From the NCBI GenBank assembly GCA_022747635.1, contig JAKTNV010000009.1, positions 29,055,622 to 29,119,621 of the forward strand: a stretch of DNA of 64,000 bases, written 5' to 3'. The stretch is from Hetaerina americana (taxonomy: Eukaryota; Arthropoda; Insecta; Odonata; Calopterygidae). Shown piece by piece: positions 11,200 through 24,079 of the stretch. Below the pieces are notes generated by a model. That model did no database searches and had not been told where the DNA came from. It saw only the letters and a list, made by a program, of their open reading frames with translations. Numbering within the stretch: the first letter of the stretch is position 1; the number at the start of each line of letters is the position of its first letter. The position numbers and the translations under genes were made by a program.

Positions 11200-11965
11200 G
11201 GGTTGCGATTTGATTCCTCGTTCATTTACATCCCCCGCTAACCCACTTCGAGGAGCGGGACGGAGTCTACTGGTGCGACACGGAGGGCGTCCTTCGGAGC
11301 GATCAATCCCGAACGCGGCCCCCTTTAGCGGCCCTCCATTGTGGCGCGCCGTCCGGGGACTCCTCCCGCCCCCGCTCCGCCACCACAATGGCCTCCAGTC
11401 TCCCAGCTCTGCCTCCTCAGGGGTGGTAGGGGAGGGAGACGGGGGCGATCTCCTTGGTTGCCGCATTAAGCGGTAACCATAAAAACCCTTCCATTCGGCG
11501 TGAAATGGGAAGCGGGAGCAAGGGTCCGAAATATTTTTTCTTCTTTACACGATTGTTATTAAATGCGTTAAGCATGCCCCTCGCGGGGTGGGGGCGCAGT
11601 GGCTACGGTTTCTCGCCGAGTCCCTGGCCACGTCTCCACCCCCTCGAGAGACTCCGTTCCCCACGAGTTCACCCGAATAAGGGACCCGAGCGGAGCTCTG
11701 CGGGGATCTTCTATTGGTTTCCGAGATCGATTCTTTTGAGGTCTCTCCCCGCCTTTTCCGCCCCCCCATCCCCCTCCACTACCCGCTTCGCCGTCTCCCA
11801 AGACTGGGGAAGAGGAGTGGGCCGAGGCGGGACGAAAGGGGTCATCCCGGGGAAGGAGAGAGAGGGAGGCGACGGCGGCTGCTGGAGCAGGAGGCCTGGA
11901 AGCGAAGCGGAATCCCTAGGGGCCTGCCTTTAAGGCTCCAGCCCCCCCGCCGTTCTTTCTAGAGG
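11200..11965. promoter_or_regulatory. GC/CpG-rich island
   Basis: A dense G+C block in AT-rich surroundings, open in several frames on both strands with P/R/G-rich low-complexity translations. No domain, signal peptide or convincing splice site pair is visible, so no gene is called. It may be a CpG promoter or a UTR exon. Confidence 0.3.
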
Positions 11966-13020
11966 GCTTTTCGTTGTTCCCCATGGTGGAACGGGAATGT
12001 TTTTCGTCAAACCCAACCGATGATCGAAAAAGTCTCCTATGGATTTTGAAAAGAAATGAGCGTGCAAGGTCACGTAAGTTAGGAAGGTTGAAAAATTGCG
12101 TAAGTTTCGGAGGTTTGGGGAATAGTTTTGACTTCTATTTGTCAGAATGACCATGGCGAAGTTTAAACTTGTTAATACGCTCAAGTACGTGCCCATTAAA
12201 GAATTTTGGGTGAATGCATCGATTTTACCGAAAACTTCATCTAATTGTATAGGCGTTTGTGTTTCTTCGTTGTGCATTTGGCATCCAAACGTGTTCATAA
12301 TATTACATATATTGCGTATTAGGTGCTTCACTCAGGCTATCATTTGACCTCTCCATCAGTCTCTATCTTAATTTACCCGCATTTCTATTTCTATTGGGCT
12401 ACTAATAACGTCAAGGTTTTCTTATATTGCATATCTATATTTTAACTCGTATTATATTTCATCTTATTAAGGCATAGTTTTAATCGATTTTTTTTCTAAA
12501 CTTTCTTTGCTTGGTTATATATATTTATCTTCTAAACCTATAGTCCTACTTTATTTTCATATTTGTAAAAATGAACCGTATGTCTTTGACTCAATTGAGA
12601 AATTTATTGCTTCTTTGAGCCGATGAAAATTGCAATTTTCCTTTCAATCGATTCATAAATGGTGAATTTTCTGGATTAACAAAGCAAAGCAACGTGGTCT
12701 TCGGGTTATTTGTGCGTTTTTAATGGACTATGGAAACAATTATATTTACATTATCCCTTAGGGAGAAGGATGGTTATATTTCGTAGCTTCGTCTAACGTT
12801 ACATAAAATACCTACGAGCCTACATTAAATTAAACCTTTGTTTTAATGCCATGCGCTCTTTGTACTTTCCTTCATTCCACCCATAATTCAATAAAAGACA
12901 AGGCAAAAATATTTGTTCATAACTTATAGGCTGGATAAAAACTATTGTCGAGAAGATTGACGTTTTGCTAATTGGCAACATCACAAATTTAATTATCGCT
13001 TGTTCCCTCGTTATCGCCTC
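11966..13020. other. Intergenic, nothing recognised
   Basis: A 133-codon minus-strand frame (11930-12331) has no recognisable motif and starts in AT-rich sequence. I treat it as chance. Confidence 0.35.
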
Positions 13021-13023
13021 ATA

Positions 13024-14840
<1,817 letters not shown>

Positions 14841-15290
14841 ATCGAATTAAAAGGCAACGGAGGCATAGGAGGAGTTTCTCGAAAAAAACGGAGAGAGAGA
14901 GGAGAGTGATGGCTGAAAGGGAATGAAAAGGAGGGAAAGGGACTAGTCACCGTGCCATCGCTAAAGGCTCTCTTCAAAAAGCTGGTCAATTGGCGCCCTT
15001 GTCTGCCGCGTCGCTTGGATGGCATTGGAGGATGAGAAATAGCAGCTGGGAGGGCGACGTGGGGTGATTGTGGAGGGGATGATGTGAGGTGATTCGATGG
15101 GGTCGGTGTTTGAGGGGCGTGAGGGAGGGAAGGAGGCAGAGTGAATGAGAGAGAGATAAGAACGAGTGTGGGGGGATCAGGCATGAAAGAACCTTGAGGA
15201 ATAACCGGAAAGAATCGCTCTTTCTTGCCGTTTTCCAGATTACCCATTCTCCCCATTTGACTCGTTGTAATCTTCATAGAAGCCATTCGG
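14841..15290. promoter_or_regulatory. Moderately GC/purine-rich block, possible regulatory island
   Basis: The minus strand is open for 186 codons (14726-15286), but the product is Pro/Ser-rich low complexity (for example LPPSLPHAPQTPTPS) with no domain. A GA-rich tract lies at 14889-14910. I regard the open frame as a by-product of the pyrimidine-rich minus strand. A disordered exon cannot be excluded. Confidence 0.25.
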
Positions 15291-16361
15291 TCTTTGTTTT
15301 GGTTTGAAAATGGAGGAAGTGTAAGTACGCCGAGCAGTTAATCTACTATACTCCGTAAAAAAAGGGCCCTTTATCCTTTTTCCATCACAGCCCAGCATCT
15401 TTAGTTCTTACTAGATCTGATTTGTATGAACGCGGGCTCGCGTTCGCGCACATTCATGTCAGAACCTGATTCCTGGTCATCTTCTAAAAGTTTAACGTTG
15501 ATTAAAATGATTGCAAAAGTTGATTATTAATGAGAAAATGATAAACAACACGATATGGATACACGCAATAAGAAATACAAAATATATGGCAACGAAGTGA
15601 TGTGATGTTGGGATTGAGCAGATAATTCTATACTACAACAGACGAGTATTCTCTATCACGACCTCTTTATCTTAACCATTGGAGTTTTTTTCACGTGTGT
15701 TCGTTTTGACTTAGAAAAGTTTCTTCATCTATTTTGATTGTTTGATGTTTTATTTTAAAATCAAGCGTGATCTTTCGTGCCAGGTTTATCCTTTCTTTTT
15801 TATCATGTACTTGCATGTTAAATTAAGTCGCTTGCTTCTTTATTCATAAATCCATGAGTCTTTTCAAAAATACGGTCTAACTGATCCTATTCAAACCGCC
15901 AAGAAATAATGGCGTACAAAGCCACAGTTTTATCTACCGTAGTGATGTAGTTTAACGTTTTCGGGGGGCCATGAATAATTATTTGTTTGAGGACAATTAT
16001 TCATGATCGCCCGACGGTGCAGTCCTCTTTCTCCAGCTCATAAGGGTAAGTGTGTTCTGCAAATCCTTCTTTTGTCTAAGATTGTGCGTTACACCCCTTT
16101 CTCTCAAATTCCTGTACCCTACTCCCCAAAAAATTAGGCCTTCGACAATCATCCCAATCTATAACGCACGATCAAAAGGATACGTATTGTATACGAATAT
16201 CTTGTCTCTTCCATTATTTACCTGGGTACAGATGTTTCTTAGTGGAATCAATTTAGGCTAGATAGATAAACCTTTGAACGAGAGACGAAAAGTTCTATCG
16301 TTAACAAGTGATGACGACCCTGTGTAACGAAACTTAGGTATTGAATGTATCGATGCTGCTT
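15291..16361. other. Intergenic, nothing recognised
   Basis: AT-rich sequence. No exon or repeat boundary seen. Confidence 0.35.
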
Positions 16362-16517
16362 CCGGGATTTACCGTCGTGGAAGTGAGTTGGGTTTCGCCC
16401 CCAGTCCTGGAGGCGTCTTCAGGCCGAAGTGAAGACCTGACTTCGACCTGACGACGCCTCCAGGACTGGGGGCGAAACAGTTGCCCATCAAGTTACCTAC
16501 GTGACGGTGATTCCCGG
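16362..16517. repeat. Foldback palindrome (long inverted repeat)
   Basis: The arms 16392-16417 and 16453-16478 are perfect 26-bp inverted copies, beginning GTTTCGCCCCCAGTC and ending in GGCGTC. Inside them TCAGGCCGAAGT and ACTTCGACCTGA pair with one mismatch. Outside, CCGGGATTTACCGTC (16362 on) pairs imperfectly with GACGGTGATTCCCGG (to 16517). The whole would form a hairpin of some 60-70 paired positions around a very small loop. The GC content is much higher than that of the flanks. It looks like a foldback-type repeat or MITE core rather than a gene. Confidence 0.85.
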
Positions 16518-16688
16518 AGTATGGACTCATCAGATAGACGTCGTAGAAGCCTAAGGATTAGGTATTGAATATTTTTTAAATACCTATTATATCAAATCAG
16601 CTTTCATTTTTAGCTGAATTGGCAAATTCCAAAAATTTGAGACCGTGATGCTTATTTGTGTTACGACTAACTTATGAAAATGTAAATA

Positions 16689-17778
16689 CAGGGTCTGTAC
16701 AAAAAAGATGAGACTAGTCTTGCCAAGCGCGAAATGCTTGACGGATCACAATCAGTGAGGCGTCACCTTTTAGCAATGAGAAGCAAAACACTGTCCAGCT
16801 CGTGCCCCTATCTTGACTTGTCTCTGCACAAAAGCGATTATTGTCTGAGATTGCGCACACCTACTGTATTAATTCTTGTGTCGAACAAACGACGCCCAAG
16901 TCAAAATTGTCAACGAGCAAACCGTAGGTTAACTCTCAGGGATACTGTAAATGAAGTTGGCATTAGCATTGGATCGTGTTTCACCCTTTTGACCGAAATT
17001 TCGGGCATGCAGCGTGTCGCGTCCGAAATTTGAGCCGCGAGTGCTAACGGATGAACATTGGCAAAAACGTCTTGACATCAACTAGGAACTGTACGGTCGT
17101 TCAAACGACAACCGAAGCATCTTAAAAACAAAAGTTACAGGTGACGAAACCTGAGTTTATGGGTATGATATATAAACCAAAGCCCAGTCCTCACAGGGAA
17201 AGGTGTCATCTTCCCCCGACCCAAAAATGCTCGGATGTCGTGATCAAACGTGAAGGTGATGTTGATCGTTTTCTTCGATTGGGAAGGGATTATTCATTAT
17301 GAATATGTTCCCAAAGGACAAACAGCGAATGGGCAGCACTATATAGAGGTTATGAGAAGGTTAAGACATGCCATATTGCCCAAGTGGCCACAAGTGTGGG
17401 AAAAAAAGTATTCGTGCTTTCATCACGCAAACGCACCGGCCCACATATAATTGATTGTTACCGAGTTTTTGTTAAAAAACGGCGCACGGGTGATTCCCCA
17501 GCTATCCTTCTCTCCGGATCTTGCTCCATAGGGCTTTTTCCTATTTCCTAAGCTGAAATCTACCTTGGAAGGACGCCGATTTTAAACTGTTGTAGATATC
17601 CAGCAGAATTGCACCGCAGACCTCAAGGCTATCCCCAAAAAGCGTTCCAGGTGGCATTCTAATTTTGGAAAAAACGTAGGGAGCGTTGTATTGGCAGCCA
17701 AGGCTTGTATTTTAAAGGCGATAAGCGATAAAAGGGTAACTAATAATATCAGGCTAATATTTTTTTGAACAGACCTTG
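16689..17778 (+). mobile_element. Degenerate mariner element
   Basis: It is flanked by TA at 16687-16688 and 17779-17780. The ends CAGGGTCTGTACAAAAAA and, reversed, CAAGGTCTGTTCAAAAAA are imperfect terminal inverted repeats. The interior holds a dead DD34D transposase (separate entry). At 1090 bp it is somewhat shorter than an intact mariner (about 1.3 kb). Confidence 0.85.
16734..17735 (+). pseudogene. Mariner transposase pseudogene
   Basis: Recognisable pieces in order are GDET-stop-VYGYD-I-stop-TKAQS (first catalytic Asp block, near 17140-17185), then VKVMLIVFFDWEGIIHYEYV and IEVMRRLR (17247-17370), HHANAPAH (17420-17445), SFSPDLAP-stop-GFFLFPKLKS (17505-17560) and CIGSQGLYFKG (17685-17720). 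The second catalytic Asp, normally in HHDNAP, is Ala, and the third Asp after SPDLAP is replaced by stop-Gly. The N-terminal helix-turn-helix part is scrambled. Several stops and frame changes make it plainly dead. Confidence 0.85.
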
Positions 17779-19635
17779 TATATTTTTTATTAAGAAAAAA
17801 TAAATTAGAAATGTAAAAAATTCTTTATTCATGTGAAATTCTCACGATACCTCTCATTTTCAATGCCTAAATAGAACTAAAATATTTCCATTATTTTATA
17901 GTACTCAATGGTAGCATCTGTCTTTCTCTGCATAAAATAGATATCCTTTAAGACTTTCGAAATATCAATTTCTTTCTGCAATGTTTTAGGCTGCAATATT
18001 ATCTTTAGGATTGCTTTTTTTAGTCCTCGAATCGTGGTAATTCCGAAATTTCTTAGTCCCGTGTATAAGCTGTGTAAAGCACCTTAACAGCGCATAAAGC
18101 TACAGCCAACCATGCCCCACATGAACCTCTTAGTGTGGAATAGAAACATGTGTAACAAATGGGTTCGAATGAGAGAACTTTACCTCGGTTCCACCTTGAT
18201 TATGCATCAACACATGAGGAAACAGTGTATTTATTTAGAATGTAATAGCCAAACTTACTCTCCAAGACTCCACTGAGTTAAATGGAGGTATGTGGGTGGG
18301 ATATCTCAGCCAATAACTTTGTTCGCTTAGTGTTTGCTCTCGCAGACAAGAAAGGTCCACGACCTCCTGAGTTTTCTGGACAATATGCAGTTTTCTTTTT
18401 TTCTGCTTTTTTCATCATTTTGAGGCACATTTAATACATTTTCACCTTAATAAATAGTCATCTGTCAGCTCTGGAGACCCTTCGGGTGCGTGTATCCTAC
18501 TTAAATACATACTTGTTCATCTCATGTTAATTTGGACTTAGGAGGCCTCTTAAAATTTCCCAACTTTGGAATGTCACATGAGCAATTTTAACGCAGAAGA
18601 TCCGTCAGAACCCCTCATAGCTGGAAAATGAAATAAATACGCTTTGTTTTCTTTACATTCACTCTTTGAGCAGGTTCGGTATGAAATGCTTAGATTTGTA
18701 TATCACGATATCCAGGCGTATGGGCACCTCTATCATGTCGACAAAGGGGTACCTCGTCTGTATTTTTGGATATCTGAGGAGGCGTAGAAATTTATTTCCA
18801 AAATTCTCCGGTATCTTGTTGACAGTAAAGGACAAAGCAATCAATTCGTGTGTAAAATATCGTATCAGTAAAAAGAATTTTAAAAACTTCAGCACGTTCT
18901 GTTTGAGTTTCGTTAATTTGGAAGGCGTGACCTCATGTGGTTGAATTGAATAAGAATATTACATAAACTCGTTCTAACACTTGCTACATTTTACGTTATT
19001 TAGAACTTGTATGCGATAACATTTTGCGAGAGGAAGTAGCTTTATAGACTCATTTTTACAGTTTTAGGGTGAGGACGTTATCTGCTTTTGCTTATCTAAG
19101 ACAAATATATTTATGTACCTGTGAAAAATTCAATTGTGATAAAAAACAATAGAAAACTTCTGAACTCGTGCAATGAACATTCTAAGCTCTCAGGATTAAT
19201 ATTGGATATGTAAATCACGAAGTATATAAACGTCCGATATGAATAAAAATTAATGCTAAACAGTTATAGGTGGAAAGGGAAGTGCACGGAGAGAAGTGCG
19301 TATTATTTGGGAAAAAATATGTTTGGAGTCTGTAACTTGTAGTCATCTCCTACCTGTGCTTGCCTGTCTTGTGCTGGAGCAATGGTAGAAAGGTACAAGT
19401 ACGGCACTTGGTCAACTACCCTGTGACAAACTAAGTACACACTCCCATTCTGACTTGTTCCAATTTGAGATGAAACTACTCTTCATTAATTTCGATCGCC
19501 CACTCCATGGGCGATCGAAAGCATTTAAAACTAAAAATTTACAGATTAAAGGAATTGTGGAATATTATTATCATTTGTTAGTCTGTCGGTTACGGTAGAC
19601 TTTGGATGGACACATGCAAGTCCGTAACACGCCTA
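17779..19635. other. Intergenic; small hairpin at 19490-19520
   Basis: A perfect 12-bp stem (TTTCGATCGCCC at 19490-19501 with GGGCGATCGAAA at 19509-19520) closes a 7-nt loop. A 92-codon frame at 18666-18944 has no recognised similarity. Confidence 0.4.
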
Positions 19636-20110
19636 CACCTATTAATCTCACCATTAAAGGCCAGTCCTGACACCTGACACTACCATAAACTCTTCATCAA
19701 TTCTGCAACATCCTTACTCCTTTCATTCCATTCAATAAACCTTTATATTTCAGAATTCTCTACACCCATCTTTTCTACCTCATTTGAATTTCTCTCTACA
19801 ATCCCCTCTCCTCACCCCATATTATTCCCTAGGACTAAACTATTTTCCTTCCCGTCCGTATTACCTTTTTCAACCTTCTACACCTACATTATCTCAAAAT
19901 TCTCCAATCTGCACCTATAATCTTGCCTCAACGACCATGTTTCCGCGCCGCACAAAACAACGCTCAATATCAAGCTTTCATTAGTCTTTTCATCACCTCC
20001 TTACTTAACCCCCATCTCATAAATATCCCCCTCCTTGTGAATGTTTCTCTGCCTGACGTGATTTCCCATCCTATCATTCTACTACTCTATTACCCTACTA
20101 CGTTGGTCAT
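19636..20110 (-). mobile_element. LINE 3'-end fragment (minus strand)
   Basis: Read on the minus strand, a stretch from about 20000 down to 19870 translates as CGAETWSLRQDYRCRLENFE, matching NGAETWSLKQEDRRRLEDFE of the LINE at 4870-6324. RNIHKEG upstream and KDVAELMK downstream continue the alignment in broken frames. The 3' tail GTAGTGTCAGGTGTCAGG near 19660 is shared with the minus-strand fragment at 62285-62530. Multiple stops show a decayed copy. Confidence 0.7.
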
Positions 20111-20811
20111 ATCGGTGCAAAACACCTACGAGACATGGAAAATACTCCACTTGCTCTTGGTTATGAACTCCTATTTTAATTTTTAACTTAGCTTTCCTCT
20201 CGTAAATTTCATAACCTTTGTTTCGCTTGCGTACATATATAGTAGGCTTTTGACTTTAGAACCCTTTAATCATGGAGTACCTACCAAATAACTGACTTTT
20301 ATATAAATCTCCTCAGTATGATTTATTACAGTAAAAAAAGTACTCAGGAGAAGTTAGTAATAGCTGGACTGAAGGCATTGACGTTTAATTATTTATTGAT
20401 ACAATTTTCAACGTTCGCAAATTCAACAGGAGGCAACTACGCACTTTTCTTACAATGATCTTAAATGATCAGAGAAAAGTTTTTTTCCCGGTGCGACTGC
20501 TAACAAACAGTCGGCATAAAGATATATGCTAGGACTATAAATGCGTCAATGTATTCAGCTTTCCATAGTTATAATTAAGATTTTAAGGTGGTCCTCTCAA
20601 ATGACACTTATTTCTGAGCAGCTTTGCATGAAAACATAATGGCCAACAAGCGAGCTTTCCCTTAGACAATTACGTTTTCAGGATGCCCACATTATTTTCG
20701 AAGATAACCGGTTTTATTCTTTAAATAATTTTGAACTAGAGATTTCGGATAAGGGAGGGCAGACCAGGAAGTAACTTAGGTTTCAGCCTAGCGTGGTGGT
20801 GAATGGGGCTA
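20111..20811. other. Intergenic, nothing recognised
   Basis: AT-rich DNA with no exon or repeat I can support. Confidence 0.35.
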
Positions 20812-21425
20812 GAGTCACCATCCTGGCGAAAAGAGTCCTTACGTTCAGTGTACATCCTACTACCGCAGTATGCAGACTGTGGCTCTTCTAATTTGCAATC
20901 TGCGAGCTGTTAAAATGTGCGCTGCAATAGAAAATCCCGCGAGTTGTTAAGTGCGATCTGTGATTAGATTTTTACTGGCAAAAGACGAAAGGCAAACTGA
21001 AATTCATAGGCAACTTTGTGAAGTGTGAGCGGAGTGAGGCCGTGGTGCATTCTGTTTAAAAATGACCGCACCAATATTCACGACGAGAACCGCAGTGATC
21101 GGCCTAGCCTTGTGACAATCAAGTTATCAATTCGTAAAAATCGCCGATTTACAATTTCGGATCTCTCGCTAGACTTGGCTTGCAAAACATCGCTGTGACA
21201 GTGACGCAGAATTGCATTCTGGTGTAAACAACTGCTTAAAGTATAAGGCAGCATATTTCTTCAGAGATGGAATTGAAAATCTTGTGCATCGTAATGATAA
21301 GTACCTCTACTTGAATAGCAAGTATGTAGAAAATTAGTTTAAGAATGCATATAATAAAACTTTATCTTGTCTCTGCGCTCATATTTTTTATTTCAAAGCG
21401 TAAGTTACTTTTTGGACGGCGCTCG
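20812..21425 (+). mobile_element. Decayed, internally deleted mariner-like element
   Basis: The right end, read backward, is CGAGCGCCGTCC..AAAAAGTA followed by TA at 21426-21427. This resembles the CGAGGGTCATCCGGAAAGTA ends of the element at 25382-26134. A matching but decayed left end, GAGTCACCATCC with AAAAGAGT, follows TA at 20810-20811. Inside, pieces translate as EIHRQLCEV, then NRSDRPSLVT with RRFTISDLS (N-terminal helix-turn-helix region), and then directly RDGIENLVHRNDKYLYLNSKYVEN, the transposase C-terminus. The whole catalytic core is missing. The left boundary is inferred. Confidence 0.6.
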
Positions 21426-21656
21426 TATTTATTTCATTGAGACGTTTGTTATTTTTTGAAAGAAAATGCATTATTAATAATGAAAGTGCAGAGATAACTT
21501 ATTCTCAGTCAATTCAACGTAACTGTATACTAGAACGCATTTCAGTAGTTACATAGTTTACGTCGGAAAGATTCCCAGAAGGTGGAATAATTAATGACAG
21601 CATCGCAGTGTAGATGGAGGAAGCATATATGTATCTTAGAGTTAATTTTAACCTAC

Positions 21657-22279
21657 CCAGCCGCTTGGATATCTCCGAATTGTGCATCTTAGGATTCTCC
21701 TGCGCGATCTTACGCCGCTGTAGTCGAGACCACACCATGAAGGCGTTCATCGGCCGCTTTATGTGGTCCTCCTGAGCCTTTTTCCCTCCAGGGGTTCCGC
21801 CGCCTCCTCCGGGGCCGCTCCCGCCCCCTCCTCCGCCCACGCCGACGAGGCCCAGCCCCATTCCGCCCCCGCCGCCACCGGGCGCGTGGCTGGGGGCCAC
21901 CATCCCGCCCCCGGGGCCACCCCCCACCATCATGCCCCCGCCGGCGAAGGCGGCGATGGCGGCCGCGGCGGCCGCGGCCGCCGACGGAGAGGCGAACGAG
22001 TGGTGGGCGGAGGTGGGCGTGGAGGCGGAGGAGTGTGGGGTCGAGGTGAAGGGTGAGGTGGAGGAGGAGGTGAAGGAGGAGTAGGAGGATGGCGTGGAGG
22101 AGAGTGGGGGCGGCAGCGTGGGCGGTACGGGTGGGGGCGGTGGGGAAGAAAAGGAGAAGTCGGAGGTGGAGGACGGGGGGAGGTGGTCTGAGGAGGAGGA
22201 GGGCGGGGCGTGGGTAGGCAGCGAACCCACGATCCCCGAGGCGGCCGGAGGGAAGCTGTCACACAGACCGCCAACTGCC
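21657..22279 (-). CDS. Sox21b: Sox group B2 (Sox21b-like) transcription factor, internal exon
   Basis: Sox proteins bind ACAAT-type sites in the minor groove through one HMG box. This exon ends with the first 37 residues of that box: [19 protein letters not shown], then [18 protein letters not shown], coded by 21768-21658. The [11 protein letters not shown] pattern fits arthropod Sox21b better than SoxNeuro (V-K-R, S-R-G-Q). Acceptor: a pyrimidine-rich TTCTCTTTGTTCTCACAG ending at 22280. Donor: CTGG/GTAGGT, with the intron from 21656. Entry phase is 2 and exit phase 1, splitting the Gly codon of KRLG. The 207 codons before the split are open throughout. The N-terminal part is Ser/Thr/Pro-rich, then has a run of eight Ala, then Gly-rich tracts to about 21780. 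Neither the first exon nor the second half of the box (expected to start AEWK) was found in the window. Dichaete or another SoxB2 paralogue is the main alternative. Confidence 0.9.
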
Positions 22280-24079
22280 CTGTGAGAACAAAGAGAATTT
22301 GCAGGGAATTAGCACACTCATATAATTAATTTTGAGAAAATTAGGTTACAGAGGATATTAGCCCTTAGGATCAAAGAAACTGCGGGAAATGCGGTGGTAT
22401 TAGCTTTAGCATTGTCACCCACTGATGTGAAATTCCGCATTTTGCTATTTATCAAATTCTTGAATGAATGCCTGCAGTCTATTTCCACAGCTTTCTTTCG
22501 TTGTCATTTCCATCAATGATTTTTTTTCTCTCAGTCAAGTATTCCAGGTCCTTAGCAATCCACACCGTCATCATATTTCCTTCTATATCCAAACTTAATC
22601 GTCTATTATGGTTCCCCTACCTCGTATTCTTCAAAAATTGTCTTGACCTTTCTGCTTAATTTCCTGTAAAGCTAACAGTTTTTCACCACTCTGCATTGCA
22701 TTTTTCCCGTTCTATGAAAAATTTATGCTTACTTTTTCCTGATTCTGTGCCCAAGTTTTCCCATTTTCATCCTAATTATAATTACGGTTCGAACTGATTC
22801 TACACCGCTTTCACTATTCATTTTTTTTAAATATTTCCATCATTATTTTTTCGCACTCATCCCATTATTATTCCTTAGAGTTAAGTCAAGTTAATCTTAA
22901 TATTCATTCATTATCGCTCCATTTCACTCTTCCACGTTTAATTTTCTTTTTATGCTTCCCTTCTCATGCTCCTTTGATTTAATATTAAACGTTATAAGGA
23001 TTGAATTGTAATCCGAATTCGATCTGCTCCCGGGTAAATGTGTTAATTGGCCATGCTTTCTAAAATGTATGCCTAAAAACCATGTGATCTAATTGATATC
23101 TTCTCTGAACCTCTCGGTATATACCAAGTGTACCTACGTTAATTGTGGTATTTAAACTAGGTGTAGTTATGTACGCTTAAATGGCATGTGTGACTCTGCC
23201 TGTACTTGTACACTGTAAAAATTGGTCAGCTTGCATCTTGTTTTATACTAACGGGCTAACTATCCATCTGACCGAAGATACCAAGAGGAGTAAACGGTCT
23301 CCATCACTAGAAAAGAGTTGAGCTATAGGCATTTCACTTGACTTCTGAGGAATAGGCGAGGGGTTAAAAATTGTACCTCGATACATAAAAAACGGGCTTT
23401 GACACCTCTGACAAGGCGCTCTGTAGGTAATTACTTATTATTTTCTATTATTCGAAAGATTTGGTAAAGTTAAATTCCAGAATCATATGCAATTTTATTG
23501 CTCCTACGTGATTATCAATATATATAAATATACCAAGAACGATAAACCGACACGGAAATAGGTCCAACTGATCATATGATTCCAGCATCATTAATAAAAT
23601 ATTGTTAGAGTTTCCATGGGTATTTATGTGCAAATGGGGTATCCCTACATTATAACAGAATGCGATTAACGGATGTTTATTTCAGTAAATGTTCAAGACT
23701 TATTTTTTTATACTCATTACCACTTATGTTTGATACATTCTAAGTCCTTATCTTTATTTTGGGTGAAATTTTGTTCATCGCCCTTCATTTCCTTTGTTCC
23801 AACTACGCTATCATGAATTATGAAAAACAAAACGCATGCCGATGTAGAAAGGTGTCAAGGCCCAGCATCCTTGACTCCACATAAATTCATACTTCGAAGA
23901 GGACAATGATGCTCCCGCTTGTTGTCATAACACTCTCATTCACTCGCGTCGAGGGTTTTAAAGTTAATTTGCACTTGAATCGGAGTGAAATCCTGCGGAA
24001 CAATGATTAATGACATTCCGAATAAGTCGATTCGGCGCACAAAGGGCATTACCGAAATGACCAACAAATCATCGCGCGC
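22280..24079. other. Sox upstream intron or flank; pyrimidine-rich
   Basis: Upstream of the Sox exon on its strand. The acceptor tract and a branch-point-like TGCTAAT lie just beyond 22281. Between 22450 and 23000 the plus strand is strongly pyrimidine-rich, as in antisense LINE remains, but I could not align it convincingly. No further exon is recognised. Confidence 0.4.

Noticed and set aside
11930..12331. 133-codon minus-strand frame
   Set aside because: No recognisable motif; a length plausible by chance over 64 kb and six frames.
21763..22274. Other frames over the Sox exon (Pro/Arg- and Ala/Gly-rich)
   Set aside because: Shadows of the GC-rich Sox coding sequence. Only one frame has the HMG box and matches the splice sites.
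22450..23000. Antisense LINE remnant
   Set aside because: Pyrimidine-rich like the real antisense fragments, but no RT motif could be aligned in any frame.
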